A stretch of 64,000 nucleotides of DNA, from contig NZ_CP107796.1 of assembly GCF_036345995.1 (NCBI RefSeq), forward strand, positions 6,696,001 through 6,760,000, read 5' to 3'. Under the pieces are notes generated by a model. The model saw nothing but the letters and a program-made list of their open reading frames with translations, searched no databases and had not been told where the DNA came from. The position numbers and the translations under genes are program-made. Below, in pieces: positions 25,069-34,288 of this stretch (position 1 is its first letter; the number at the start of each line of letters is the position of its first letter). Source of the stretch: Streptomyces sp. NBC_00557 (GTDB lineage: Bacteria; Actinomycetota; Actinomycetes; Streptomycetales; Streptomycetaceae).

Positions 25069-26433
25069 GTGGCAGACCGCACACCCCCGCTCAGTGTCGA
25101 GGAACTGCACGCCCTCGTCGCGAGCGGTGAGATCGACACTGTCGTCCTGGCCTTCCCCGACATGCAAGGGCGCCTCCAGGGCAAGCGGTTCGCCGCCCGC
25201 TTCTTCCTCGACGAGGTCCTCCACCACGGCACCGAGGGCTGCAACTACCTCCTCGCCGTCGACACCGAGATGAACACCGTCGACGGCTACGCCATGTCCT
25301 CCTGGGACCGCGGCTACGGCGACTTCGCCCTGCACCCCGACCCCGCCACCCTGCGCCGCATCCCCTGGCACCCCGGCACCGCCCTGCTCCTCGCCGACCT
25401 CGCCTGGAACGACGGCTCGCCGGTCGACGCCGCCCCGCGCCAGATCCTGCGCCGCCAGCTGGAGCGGCTCGCCGCACTCGGCTACACCGCCCGGGTCGGC
25501 ACCGAGCTGGAGTTCATCGTCTTCAAGGACAGCTACGAGGCCGCCTGGGACGCCGGTTACCGGGGCCTCACCCCGGCCAACCAGTACAACGTCGACTACT
25601 CCGTCCTCGGCACCGGCCGCATCGAGCCCCTGCTGCGCCGGCTGCGCAACGAGATGGCCGGCGCCGGCCTCACCGTCGAGTCCGCCAAGGGCGAGTGCAA
25701 CCCCGGCCAGCACGAGATCGCCTTCCGCTACGACGAGGCCCTCGTCACCTGCGACCAGCACGCCCTGTACAAGACCGGAGCCAAGGAGATCGCCGCCCAG
25801 GAGGGCGTCTCGATCACCTTCATGGCCAAGTACAACGAGCGCGAGGGCAACTCCTGCCACATCCACCTCTCGCTCGCCGACGCCGACGGCGACAACGTCA
25901 TGGCGGGGGACGGCGAGGGCGGGATGTCGGACGTCATGCGCCGGTTCCTCGCCGGGCAGCTCGCCGCGCTGCGCGACTTCTCGCTCCTGTACGCCCCGAA
26001 CATCAACTCCTACAAGCGGTTCCAGCCGGGCTCCTTCGCCCCCACCGCCGTCGCCTGGGGCCACGACAACCGCACCTGCGCGCTCCGCGTCGTCGGCCAC
26101 GGCCGCTCCCTGCGCTTCGAGAACCGCCTCCCCGGCGGCGACGTGAACCCGCACCTCGCCGTCGCCGGCCTGGTCGCGGCCGGCCTGTACGGCATCGAGC
26201 ACAAGCTCGAACTCCCGGCCCCCTGCCCCGGCAACGCCTACACCGCCGGCTACGAGCACGTCCCGACCACCCTGCGCGAGGCCGCCGAGCTGTGGGAGAG
26301 CAGCCCCATCGCCAGGGCCGCCTTCGGCGACGAGGTCGTGGCCCACTACCGCAACATGGCGCGCGTCGAGCTCGCGGCCTTCGACGCCGCGGTCACCGAC
26401 TGGGAGCTGCGCCGCTCCTTCGAACGCCTGTGA
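25069..26433 (+). CDS. glnA4: Glutamine-synthetase-like gamma-glutamyl amine ligase (GlnA4 type)
   Basis: A 454-residue member of the glutamine synthetase superfamily. The beta-Grasp N-terminal domain (VVLAFPDMQGRLQGKRF) is followed by the catalytic barrel with GTELEFIVF, VESAKGECNPGQHEI, the HIHLSL strand and the RFENRLPGGDVNPHL stretch. The ammonium-site loop and adenylylation tyrosine region differ from true GlnA, as in gamma-glutamylpolyamine/ethanolamine ligases. The S. coelicolor protein in this gene context (GlnA4) is reported to glutamylate ethanolamine. GTG 25069 is chosen because AAGGAGG ends eight bases upstream. It forms an operon with an aldehyde dehydrogenase and an SDR. Confidence 0.88.
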   Translation: MADRTPPLSVEELHALVASGEIDTVVLAFPDMQGRLQGKRFAARFFLDEVLHHGTEGCNYLLAVDTEMNTVDGYAMSSWDRGYGDFALHPDPATLRRIPWHPGTALLLADLAWNDGSPVDAAPRQILRRQLERLAALGYTARVGTELEFIVFKDSYEAAWDAGYRGLTPANQYNVDYSVLGTGRIEPLLRRLRNEMAGAGLTVESAKGECNPGQHEIAFRYDEALVTCDQHALYKTGAKEIAAQEGVSITFMAKYNEREGNSCHIHLSLADADGDNVMAGDGEGGMSDVMRRFLAGQLAALRDFSLLYAPNINSYKRFQPGSFAPTAVAWGHDNRTCALRVVGHGRSLRFENRLPGGDVNPHLAVAGLVAAGLYGIEHKLELPAPCPGNAYTAGYEHVPTTLREAAELWESSPIARAAFGDEVVAHYRNMARVELAAFDAAVTDWELRRSFERL

Positions 26434-26444
26434 AAGGTCATCCC

Positions 26445-27818
26445 GTGACTGACCCGCACCAGCTCGTCGTCCTCAACCCCGCCACCGAGGAGGTCGTCGC
26501 CACCGTCCCGGCCGCGAGCGAGGAGGACGTGGCCGCCGCCGTCGTACGGGCCGTACGCGCCCAGACCGGCTGGGCCGCCCTCGCGCCCGCCGACCGGGCC
26601 CGGCTGCTGCGCCGCTTCGCCGACACCGTCGACGCGCACCTCGAGGAACTCGCCCGGCTGGAGGTCCGCGAGGCCGGCCACACGCTCGGCAACGCCCGCT
26701 GGGAGGCCGGCAACGCCCGCGATCTGCTGCTGTACGCGGCCGGCGGCGCCGAACGCCTCCTCGGCAAGCAGATCCCGGTGCCCGGCGGCTGGAACGTCAC
26801 CTTCCAGGAGCCGCTCGGCGTCGTCGGGGTCATCGCCCCCTGGAACTTCCCCATGCCGATCGCCGCGTGGGGCTCCTTCCCGGCGCTCGCCGCCGGCAAC
26901 GCGGTCGTCCTCAAACCCGCCGAGACCACCCCGCTCACCGCGCTCCGGCTCGCCGAACTCGCCCTGGAGGCAGGGCTGCCCGAGCACGTCTTCCAGGTGC
27001 TGCCCGGTCACGGCCACACCGCGGGACGCGCGCTCGTGGACCACCCGGACGTCGCCAAGATCGTGTTCACCGGGTCCACCCGCACCGGCCGCGAGGTCAT
27101 GGAGCACTGCGCCCGCCTGGTCAAGCCGGTCACCCTCGAACTCGGCGGCAAGAGCCCCAACATCGTCTTCGCCGACGCCGATCTGCCCCGCGCCCTCGAC
27201 CCGTTCTCCTTTCTGGACAACTCCGGCCAGGACTGCTGCGCCCGCACCCGCATCCTCGTGCAGGAGCCGGTGCTGGAAGAGGCCCGCGCGTTCCTCGCCG
27301 ACGCCCTCGCCTCCGTCGTCGTGGGCGACCCGGCCGACGAGAAGACGCAGATGGGCCCGCTGATCTCCCGGCGGCAACTGGACCGGGTGCGGTCCTACGT
27401 CCCCGAGGACGCGCCCGCCCTGCGCGGCAGCGCCCCCGACGGCCCCGGCTTCTGGTTCCCGCCGACCGTCCTGACGGGGGAGCGGCACGACGGCCGGGCG
27501 GCCCGCGAGGAGATCTTCGGGCCGGTGGCCGTCCTCCTCCCCTTCACCGACGAGGCCGACGCGATCCGCCTCGCCAACGACACCCCCTACGGCCTCTCCG
27601 GCTCCCTGTGGACCCGGGACCTCGGCCGCGCCCTGCGCGTCTCCCAGGCCGTCCGCGCCGGCAACCTGTCCGTCAACTCCCACTCCAGCGTCCGCTACTG
27701 GACCCCGTTCGGCGGCTACAAGCAGTCCGGCCTCGGCCGCGAACTCGGCCCCGACGCCCTGACCGCCTTCACCGAGACCAAGAACGTCTTCATCAGCACG
27801 GAGGGCCCCGCACAGTGA
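26445..27818 (+). CDS. NAD(P)-dependent aldehyde dehydrogenase
   Basis: A 457-residue aldehyde dehydrogenase that would oxidise the gamma-glutamylated aldehyde or another aldehyde made in this pathway to the acid. APWNFPMPIAAW begins the cofactor site, FTGSTRTGREV is the dinucleotide loop, the general base Glu is in VTLELGGKSPN (about residue 231), and the nucleophilic Cys is in NSGQDCCARTRI (about 264). The C-terminal PFGGYKQSGLGRELG is conserved. GTG 26445 follows an AAAGG site 11 bases after glnA4 stops. Confidence 0.92.
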   Translation: MTDPHQLVVLNPATEEVVATVPAASEEDVAAAVVRAVRAQTGWAALAPADRARLLRRFADTVDAHLEELARLEVREAGHTLGNARWEAGNARDLLLYAAGGAERLLGKQIPVPGGWNVTFQEPLGVVGVIAPWNFPMPIAAWGSFPALAAGNAVVLKPAETTPLTALRLAELALEAGLPEHVFQVLPGHGHTAGRALVDHPDVAKIVFTGSTRTGREVMEHCARLVKPVTLELGGKSPNIVFADADLPRALDPFSFLDNSGQDCCARTRILVQEPVLEEARAFLADALASVVVGDPADEKTQMGPLISRRQLDRVRSYVPEDAPALRGSAPDGPGFWFPPTVLTGERHDGRAAREEIFGPVAVLLPFTDEADAIRLANDTPYGLSGSLWTRDLGRALRVSQAVRAGNLSVNSHSSVRYWTPFGGYKQSGLGRELGPDALTAFTETKNVFISTEGPAQ

Positions 27819-28606
27819 CCTCTCAGTCATCGGACATCATCTGCCGCCGCCTGACCGGCCGTACCGCCGTCGTCACCGGAGCCGGCAGCGGCATCGGCCT
27901 CGCCGCCGCCCGCCGGCTCGCCTCCGAGGGCGCGCACGTGGTCTGCGCGGACGTGGACGAGGTCCGCGGCAAGGCCGCCGCCGACGAGGCCGGCGGACTC
28001 TTCGTGAAGACGGACGTCACCGACCCCGAGCAGGTCGAGGCGCTGTTCAAGGCGGCGTACGACACCTACGGCAGCGTCGACGTCGCCTTCAACAACGCGG
28101 GGATCTCCCCGCCCGACGACGACTCCATCCTGGAGACCGGCCTGGAGGCCTGGAAGCGGGTCCAGGAGGTCAACCTCACCTCCGTGTACCTGTGCTGCAA
28201 GGCCGCCATCCCCTACATGCGGCGCCAGGGCAAGGGGTCCATCATCAACACCGCGTCCTTCGTGGCGCGGATGGGCGCGGCCACCTCGCAGATCTCCTAC
28301 ACGGCCTCCAAGGGCGGCGTCCTCGCCATGTCCCGCGAGCTGGGCGTGCAGTTCGCGCGGGAGGGGATCCGGGTGAACGCCCTGTGCCCGGGCCCGGTCA
28401 ACACCCCGCTGCTGCAGGAGCTGTTCGCGAAGGACCCGGAGCGGGCGGCCCGCCGTCTCGTCCACATCCCGGTCGGGCGGTTCGCCGAGGCCGAGGAGAT
28501 CGCCGCCGCCGTCGCCTTCCTGGCCAGCGACGACTCCTCCTTCGTCAACGCCACCGACTTCCTGGTGGACGGCGGCATCGCGGGCGCGTACGTCACGCCC
28601 CTGTAG
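27815..28606 (+). CDS. Short-chain dehydrogenase/reductase
   Basis: A 263-residue classical SDR. TGAGSGIG is the cofactor loop, NNAG and the later SFVARM...Y-TASK active-site residues (Tyr-x-x-x-Lys in YTASKGG) are present, and an acidic residue after strand 2 (VCADVDE) favours NAD(H). The GTG start overlaps the dehydrogenase stop as GTGA, so it is the third gene of the operon. It may act on an alcohol or aldehyde intermediate of amine breakdown, but its substrate is not evident. Confidence 0.9.
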   Translation: MTSQSSDIICRRLTGRTAVVTGAGSGIGLAAARRLASEGAHVVCADVDEVRGKAAADEAGGLFVKTDVTDPEQVEALFKAAYDTYGSVDVAFNNAGISPPDDDSILETGLEAWKRVQEVNLTSVYLCCKAAIPYMRRQGKGSIINTASFVARMGAATSQISYTASKGGVLAMSRELGVQFAREGIRVNALCPGPVNTPLLQELFAKDPERAARRLVHIPVGRFAEAEEIAAAVAFLASDDSSFVNATDFLVDGGIAGAYVTPL

Positions 28607-28609
28607 GTC

Positions 28610-29812
28610 TCACAGGAAGGTGCGGCCCTCACCCCGGTAGGTGGGCACGGTCGCGGTCACCGCGTCCCCCTCGACCAGGTGCAGGGTGTCGAACCGCTCG
28701 CACAGCTCGCCCGCCTTGGCGTGCCGGAACCACACCTTGTCGCCGATCAGCAGATCGTCCGCGGGCGAGCCGAGCAGCGGCGTCTGCACCTCGCCGGGGC
28801 CCTCCTGGGGGTCGTACGCCAGGCCCTCCGGCAGGTACGGCACCGGCAGCCGGTCGGGTCCGGCGGCGCCGGAGGCCGGGTAGCCGCCGCCGAGCACGGT
28901 GACGACCCCGACCCCCGGCCGCCGTACGACGGGCAGGGCGAACAGGGCCGCCGGACGGCCGGTGAACGACGTGTAGTTGTCGAAGAGCCGGGGCACGTAC
29001 AGCCCCGAACCGGCGGCTATCTCCGTCACCGCGTCCTCGGCGGCGGTGTGCTGCACGCTGCCCGTGCCGCCGCCGTTGACGAACTCCAGGTCCGGGACGA
29101 CCGCCCGCACCGCGTGCACCACCGCGGCCCGCCGCTCGGCCAGTTCACGCCGGGCCGCGGCCTGCATCAGCCGGATCGCCCGGGACCGCAGCGGCCGCCC
29201 GGCCACCGCGTCCCCGACGCCCGCGATGTGTCCCTCGTACGCCATGATCCCCACCAGCCGGAAACCCGGCCGGCGGGCCACCGAGCGGGCCAGCTCGGCC
29301 AGTTGGGCGGGGGAGTGCAGGGGGCTGCGCCGCGCGCCGACCCGGACCCGGCCGCCGAGCAGCTTCAGCGAGGTGTCCAACTCCAGGCAGACCCGCACGA
29401 CTTCCCGCCCGCCGTCCCGTGCGGCGTCGACGAGGTCGAGCTGCGCGGGGTCGTCGACCATCACGGTGACGGCGCCGGCGAGCTTGGGATCGGCGGCCAG
29501 TTCCGCGTAACCGGCCCGGTCGGCGGACGGATAGGCCAGCAGGATGTCGTCGAACCCGGAACGCGCCAGCCACAGCGACTCCGCCAGCGTGAACGACATG
29601 ATCCCCTGGAAGCCGTCCCTGGCCAGAACCCGCTCCAGCAGGGCACGGCAGCGGACCGACTTGCTGGCGACCCGGACCGGCTTGCCCGCGGCCCGGCGGA
29701 CGAGATCGGCCGCGTTGGCGTCGAAGGCGTCCAGGTCCACGATCGCGAGAGGGGCGTCGAGATGGGCGGTGGCCCGGTCGTAACGGGCCCGGTCGGCGGC
29801 GCGCGCAGTCAT
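28610..29812 (-). CDS. PLP-dependent alanine-racemase-fold enzyme (amino acid deaminase/aldolase-like)
   Basis: A 400-residue fold-type III PLP enzyme. The N-terminal alanine-racemase barrel carries the PLP lysine in VRVASKSVRC. The C-terminal part contains LEFVNGGGTGSVQHTAAEDAVTEIAAGSGLY and a metal-binding H-A-K region (WFRHAKAGELCERF), as in D-threonine aldolase/D-serine dehydratase-like proteins. It would act on D- or beta-hydroxy amino acids. It ends four bases from the convergent SDR gene. ATG 29812 is the first codon of the conserved protein. Confidence 0.82.
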   Translation of the reverse strand: MTARAADRARYDRATAHLDAPLAIVDLDAFDANAADLVRRAAGKPVRVASKSVRCRALLERVLARDGFQGIMSFTLAESLWLARSGFDDILLAYPSADRAGYAELAADPKLAGAVTVMVDDPAQLDLVDAARDGGREVVRVCLELDTSLKLLGGRVRVGARRSPLHSPAQLAELARSVARRPGFRLVGIMAYEGHIAGVGDAVAGRPLRSRAIRLMQAAARRELAERRAAVVHAVRAVVPDLEFVNGGGTGSVQHTAAEDAVTEIAAGSGLYVPRLFDNYTSFTGRPAALFALPVVRRPGVGVVTVLGGGYPASGAAGPDRLPVPYLPEGLAYDPQEGPGEVQTPLLGSPADDLLIGDKVWFRHAKAGELCERFDTLHLVEGDAVTATVPTYRGEGRTFL

Positions 29813-30108
29813 GACGGAAGCCTGCCAGACAGGATTACCGCAGGGTAGGGGGACGTTCCGGGCAGATGCCCCGGCACCCCGGACTGGTTCTGAATCCGGT
29901 CCGGACAACCCGTAGAGTGACGCGCACGTACGCGGAACGCGCCCGGCCGCTTCACCTGAACCGGGATGCCCGTCCCGCCGTACGGGTATGCGTGCCCGGG
30001 ACGGACCTTCAGCGCCGGGCAGCACCGGGCGGCACAGCGGCCCGCGCACACGCAGGACGGCCCGGGCACGAGGAGAGGACGGCCCGGGGACGAGGAAACG
30101 GGGGGTGC
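29813..30108. other. 296-base divergent intergenic region
   Basis: No gene. It must contain the promoters of the PLP enzyme (minus) and of the membrane-protein/mycosin pair (plus). TAGAGT at 29913-29918 is a possible plus-strand -10 box with a weak TTCTGA 18 bases upstream. The 100 bases before 30109 are G/C-rich with repeated GGCCCGGG and GAGGA elements. Confidence 0.4.
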
Positions 30109-31947
30109 ATGACCACGGAAGCGCGCCACGCTCCCATCCCCCCACGCCCGTCCACTCCCCCCGCCGACCTCGACGACGAGCCCTCGGTCTTCACCCCCGG
30201 CCAGGGCCGCGCGCAGCGGAGTGGCGCCGTGCAGGAGGGGGACGCGTCCGAGGGCGGTACCGCCCAGCAGGGGCACGCGTCCGGAGGCGGTACCGCGCAC
30301 GAGGGGCACGCGTCCGGAGGTGCCCCGGGCCGGGACCGTTCGCCTGCCGGCGGTTCCGCGGGACAGGGGACGCCTTCTGCCGGGTCGTCCGCGGGCCATG
30401 GCGCGGCTTCCGCCGCGGGGGCCGCGGACAAGGGCTCGCCCTCCGGCGGGCGGCCCGGGAGCGGCGGCGCGTCGGACGGGCAGGCCGCCGCGCGTGACGT
30501 CCGGACGCCCGGGGGCTCCGGTGCCGGACCCGCGCAGCAGGTCCGGCCCGGTGCGCCGCGGCCCGCCGTGCCGGCGGCCGGAGTGCCCGTGAGCCCGCCA
30601 CCGCCGCCTGCCTCGGCCCGGTTCCCCGACGCTCCGCCGAGCACGGGGCGTGACGCGCACCGGCCCGGAAAGGATCCCCGGCGGCCCGGGGCCCCGGCGG
30701 AGACCCAGTCCGAGACGACGGCCCGGCTCCGCCCGATCACCACGCCGGAGACGAGCGCCACACCCGGCTCGGCCACCGCGTCCGGGTCTGCGGCCCGGCC
30801 CGGCTCCGTCACCGCGTCCCGGTCCTCGGCCGCACCTCGCCCCGACGCCCCCGCCCGGCCTTCGGCCCCGCCCCGCTCTGCCACCGCGTCCGGGTCCTCG
30901 GCCGGGCCCCGCCCCGCCACCCCCTCGGAGACCACCGCCCGGCTCCGTCCGGTGACCGACGCCCCCCAGGCGCGGCGCGGCGCGGCGGCCCCCGCTGCCG
31001 GGGCGGGCCGTACCGGGGCCGGTGTCGCGGGTGCGCAGGAGCGGGCGTGGAGTCCTCTCACGCCTGGTCACCCCGTAGGACCGCCGCCCGGATTCGCCGG
31101 GCCGGATCCGGCCCTGTCGTGGGGTGCCGGGGCGGCCGTACGGCCCGTGGTGTCGTTCGGGGAGCCGGAGGCCTTCAGCGAGCGGCCGGGGCACCGGGTG
31201 GCGCCCCGGACCGCCGTCGCCGCCGCCTGCCTCGTGCTCGGCCTCGGTCTCATCGGCGGTGCCGCCACCGGGAGTTGGCTCACCGGCGGCGGCGGGGACG
31301 CCACCGCCGGCGACCACTTCGCCACCGCCGGGGCGCTGTGGCACAGCGTGCCCGTCGACCAGCTCTTCCCGCCCACCGTCCAGGGCCCCGGCGCCGGCCC
31401 CGGCGGCGCCGACCGCACCTGGACCCGGATCGCCGTCGCCCCGGACGGCGGCTGCGCGCACGCCTTCGACCCGCTGCTGCAGAAGGTGCTCGCCCCCGTC
31501 GGCTGCCGGCGGCTCCTGCGCGCCACCTACACCGACGCCACCCAGAGCTATGTCACCACCGTCGGCCTGCTGTTCACCGAGGCCGATCCCGCCGCCATGT
31601 CCGCGCTCGCGCACCGCTTCCGCACCGAGCGCCTGGACCGGCGCGCCGACCTGATGCCACGGCCGTACGCGGCCGAGGGCACCGCCGCCGCCGGCTTCGG
31701 CGACCGGCAGCGGGCCTCCTGGACGATCTCCGTCCTCACCGACGCGCCCGTCGTCGTCTACGCCGTCTCCGGCTGGGCCGACGGCCGCGCCGCCGACGCG
31801 CCCCAGCCCGCCGCCGACGCCGTCGCCGACGGCGCCACCACCCCACCGGCCCAGGCCGGTCTCGGCAACGAGGCACAGGGCCTGGCCGACCGCATCGAAC
31901 GGCGGCTGCGCCAGAACCTCGGCACGGCCACGGAGAAACCCTCATGA
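30109..31947 (+). CDS. Single-pass membrane protein with long disordered N-terminal region, partner of a mycosin-like protease
   Basis: A 612-residue protein I do not recognise as a named family. Residues 1 to about 365 are low-complexity Ala/Gly/Ser/Pro/Thr sequence, probably disordered and cytoplasmic. It includes 11-residue tandem repeats (ASEGGTAQQGH type, DNA 30244-30324) and two copies of SETTARLRP(I/V)T about 73 residues apart. One membrane helix follows (AVAAACLVLGLGLIGGAATG, about 368-391), then a roughly 220-residue extracytoplasmic domain with two cysteines (GGCAHAF and VGCRRL) that may be disulphide-bonded. Its stop overlaps the mycosin start as ATGA, so the two are probably made together. 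ATG 30109 follows a GGGGGG stretch. Confidence 0.7.
   Translation: MTTEARHAPIPPRPSTPPADLDDEPSVFTPGQGRAQRSGAVQEGDASEGGTAQQGHASGGGTAHEGHASGGAPGRDRSPAGGSAGQGTPSAGSSAGHGAASAAGAADKGSPSGGRPGSGGASDGQAAARDVRTPGGSGAGPAQQVRPGAPRPAVPAAGVPVSPPPPPASARFPDAPPSTGRDAHRPGKDPRRPGAPAETQSETTARLRPITTPETSATPGSATASGSAARPGSVTASRSSAAPRPDAPARPSAPPRSATASGSSAGPRPATPSETTARLRPVTDAPQARRGAAAPAAGAGRTGAGVAGAQERAWSPLTPGHPVGPPPGFAGPDPALSWGAGAAVRPVVSFGEPEAFSERPGHRVAPRTAVAAACLVLGLGLIGGAATGSWLTGGGGDATAGDHFATAGALWHSVPVDQLFPPTVQGPGAGPGGADRTWTRIAVAPDGGCAHAFDPLLQKVLAPVGCRRLLRATYTDATQSYVTTVGLLFTEADPAAMSALAHRFRTERLDRRADLMPRPYAAEGTAAAGFGDRQRASWTISVLTDAPVVVYAVSGWADGRAADAPQPAADAVADGATTPPAQAGLGNEAQGLADRIERRLRQNLGTATEKPS
30244..30324 (+). repeat. 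33-base tandem repeats inside the disordered protein gene
   Basis: Two full copies (30244-30276 and 30277-30309) and a partial third (30310-30324) begin GCGTCCG(A/G)(G/A)GG and encode the 11-residue unit. A more degenerate copy precedes them from about 30213. All keep the reading frame. Confidence 0.75.
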
Positions 31948-33137
31948 GGCGAACGAGGCCCTCGGTCCGCGGCCGCCGCACGGCCCGCGCCGGCGCCGCC
32001 CTGAGCCTGCTGCTCACCGGCGCCCTCACCCTGCTGCCCGCCGGCGCGGCCCACGCCGACGGCATCCGCGCCCAGCAGTGGGGCCTGTCCGCGCTGCACC
32101 TGGACCAGGCCTGGCGCGTCACCAAGGGCCGGGGCGTCACCGTCGCCGTCCTGGACACCGGCGTGGAGGCCGACCATCCGGACCTCGCCGGCAACGTCCT
32201 GCCCGCCAAGGACATGATCGGCTTCGGCGCCACGCAGGGCGACCGCGACTGGGCCCGGCACGGCACCGCCATGGCCGGCATCATCGCCGGGCACGGCCAC
32301 GGCCCCGGCGGCGGCGCCGGTGTCATGGGCGTCGCCCCCGAGGCGAAGATCCTGCCCGTGCGGGTGATCCTGGAGGACAACGACCCCGCCCGCGCCCGGG
32401 CCCGCACCACCCGCGGCAACGCCCTCGCCGACGGCATCCGCTGGGCCGCCGACCACGGCGCCGACGTCATCAACCTCTCCCTCGGCGACGACTCGAACTC
32501 GGCGCACCCCGAGGCCGGCGAGGACGAGGCCGTGCAGTACGCCCTGAAGAAGGGGGTGGTCGTCGTCGCCTCCGCGGGCAACGGCGGCGACAAGGGCGAC
32601 CACATCTCCTACCCGGCCGCCTATCCCGGCGTCATCGCGGCGACCGCCGTGGACCGCTACGGCACCCGCGCCTCCTTCTCGACCCGCCGCTGGTACGCGA
32701 CGGTCAGCGCGCCCGGCGTCGACGTGGTCATCGCCGACCCGGACCACAAGTACTACGCGGGCTGGGGCACTTCGGCCGCCTCCGCCTTCGTCTCCGGCGC
32801 GGCGGCCCTGGTCAGGGCGGCCCACCCCGAGCTGACCCCGGCCCAGATCAAGAAGCTCCTGGAGGACACCGCACGGGACGCGCCGGCCGGCGGCCGGGAC
32901 GACTCCCGCGGCTTCGGCATGATCGACCCGGCGGCGGCCCTGCGCGCGGCCGACCGGCTGAAGCCGCGGAGCCTGCGCGCGGCGGCGTACGGGAAGACGT
33001 ACTTCGGCGACGGTCCGGACGCCCCCAAGGCCGCCTCCTCGACCGCCGACTGGGCGGGCCCCCTGGCCGGCGGCACCGGCGGGGTCCTGCTCGTGGCGGG
33101 CGTGGTGCTGTGGCGGGGGCGTCGGCAGACGGCCTGA
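31944..33137 (+). CDS. Mycosin-like subtilisin (S8) protease with C-terminal membrane anchor
   Basis: A 397-residue secreted, membrane-tethered serine protease of the type VII secretion-associated mycosin class. A signal peptide (LSLLLTGALTLLPAGAAHA, residues about 20-38, with upstream arginines) precedes the S8 domain. The catalytic triad is D71 in VAVLDTG, H106 in RHGTAMAGI and Ser at about 276 in WGTSAASAFV. A C-terminal helix (GGTGGVLLVAGVVLW) and a basic RGRRQ tail anchor it, leaving the protease outside the cell. No EccC, EccB or WXG100 gene is in the window, so a link to an ESX-type system is only inferred from family. Confidence 0.9.
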   Translation: MRRTRPSVRGRRTARAGAALSLLLTGALTLLPAGAAHADGIRAQQWGLSALHLDQAWRVTKGRGVTVAVLDTGVEADHPDLAGNVLPAKDMIGFGATQGDRDWARHGTAMAGIIAGHGHGPGGGAGVMGVAPEAKILPVRVILEDNDPARARARTTRGNALADGIRWAADHGADVINLSLGDDSNSAHPEAGEDEAVQYALKKGVVVVASAGNGGDKGDHISYPAAYPGVIAATAVDRYGTRASFSTRRWYATVSAPGVDVVIADPDHKYYAGWGTSAASAFVSGAAALVRAAHPELTPAQIKKLLEDTARDAPAGGRDDSRGFGMIDPAAALRAADRLKPRSLRAAAYGKTYFGDGPDAPKAASSTADWAGPLAGGTGGVLLVAGVVLWRGRRQTA

Positions 33138-33179
33138 GCGCGCCCGGTACGTACGCCACCGTCACCCACGGGTCCCCCG

Positions 33180-34136
33180 TCACGTGCCGGTGAACGCCGA
33201 CACCGCCGCCTCGGCCGCCGCCTCCACCAGCGCGATGCCCCTCGCCTGGCTCTCGGTGCCCTCCGACAGCACCGCCACCAGATAGCCGGCGCCGTCCACC
33301 GTCACCCGCCCGATGCTGTTCACGTCCCACAGGCCCGTCGTACTGCGTGCCAGCCAGCCGTTCTTCAGCGCGCAGGAGCTGCCCTCCGCGACGGCCGACA
33401 CCCCCCACCGCTGGTCCGGCTCGACCGACTCCATCAGCCCCTGCACATAGCTCCGGGAGGCCGCGCTCAGCTCGGACTCCTCCCCGAACACCTGCCGGAG
33501 CAGGACCAGTTGGTCGGCGGCCGTGGTCTGCGTCAGCCCCCACAGCCCGCCCTCGCCGCCGGAGGTCGAGGTCAGCCCGAAGCGCTTGTTCGCGGCGTCC
33601 AGGCCCTCCGCCCGCCCGATCGTGTGCCACAGCGCCGTCGCCGACGCGTTGTCGCTGTTCTCGATCATCTTCGTGGCGTACGACCGCTCGGCCGCCGTCA
33701 GCCGCCGGTCCGCGTCCTGCGCCTGGAGCAGCAGCGCGGCCAGGATGTCGACCTTCACGATGCTGGCCGTGTCGAAGGCCGCGTCCCCGTACGCGGCGCT
33801 CTGCCCGGAGTCCACCGCCAGCACCGCCGCCGACACCCGCGCGCCCGACGGCACCTTCACCGCCGTCATCGCCTTGCCCAGCAGCGCCGTCCGGTCCGCG
33901 GCCGGCTCCGTCACGGGTTCCACCGAGGCCTCCTCGCCCGCCCCGGCCGAGGGGGAGGCCGAGAGCGTCGCCGACGACGATACGGCCGCCGTCCCCGGGT
34001 GCGCCCGCGCCTTCACGTACACCGTGCCGCCGGCGGTCATCCCGGCCACGGCGGCCAGCGCGAGCGCGAGGGACAGCAGCGGACGGCGCCGGGACGGGCG
34101 CGCACGACGGCCGCGGCGGGCTCTGGGGGACTCCAT
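33180..34136 (-). CDS. Secreted class A beta-lactamase-fold serine hydrolase
   Basis: A 318-residue protein with an N-terminal anchor or signal (LLSLALALAAVAGMTAGGTVY, preceded by many arginines) and a beta-lactamase-like domain from about residue 85. Active-site elements are SIVK (SxxK), SDN in ENSDNASA, and KNG in place of KTG (LKNGWL). The standard Glu of the omega loop is not obvious. It could be a DD-peptidase-like or non-hydrolytic homologue rather than a resistance enzyme. It is convergent with the mycosin gene and divergent from the sseB-like gene. Confidence 0.85.
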   Translation of the reverse strand: MESPRARRGRRARPSRRRPLLSLALALAAVAGMTAGGTVYVKARAHPGTAAVSSSATLSASPSAGAGEEASVEPVTEPAADRTALLGKAMTAVKVPSGARVSAAVLAVDSGQSAAYGDAAFDTASIVKVDILAALLLQAQDADRRLTAAERSYATKMIENSDNASATALWHTIGRAEGLDAANKRFGLTSTSGGEGGLWGLTQTTAADQLVLLRQVFGEESELSAASRSYVQGLMESVEPDQRWGVSAVAEGSSCALKNGWLARSTTGLWDVNSIGRVTVDGAGYLVAVLSEGTESQARGIALVEAAAEAAVSAFTGT

Positions 34137-34288
34137 GCCCGCGATGCTCGGCGCGTGTGCTGTGCGCTGCGTCGGTCCGGGCTGAGACAGGGATCAGGGA
34201 ATGCTGAGATTCCTGTGAGGACTCCCGTGCCCGGGGCCGCGGACCGCGCCGACGGGCCCGGTGACCGGTGGCGATAGGGTCGGTGACC

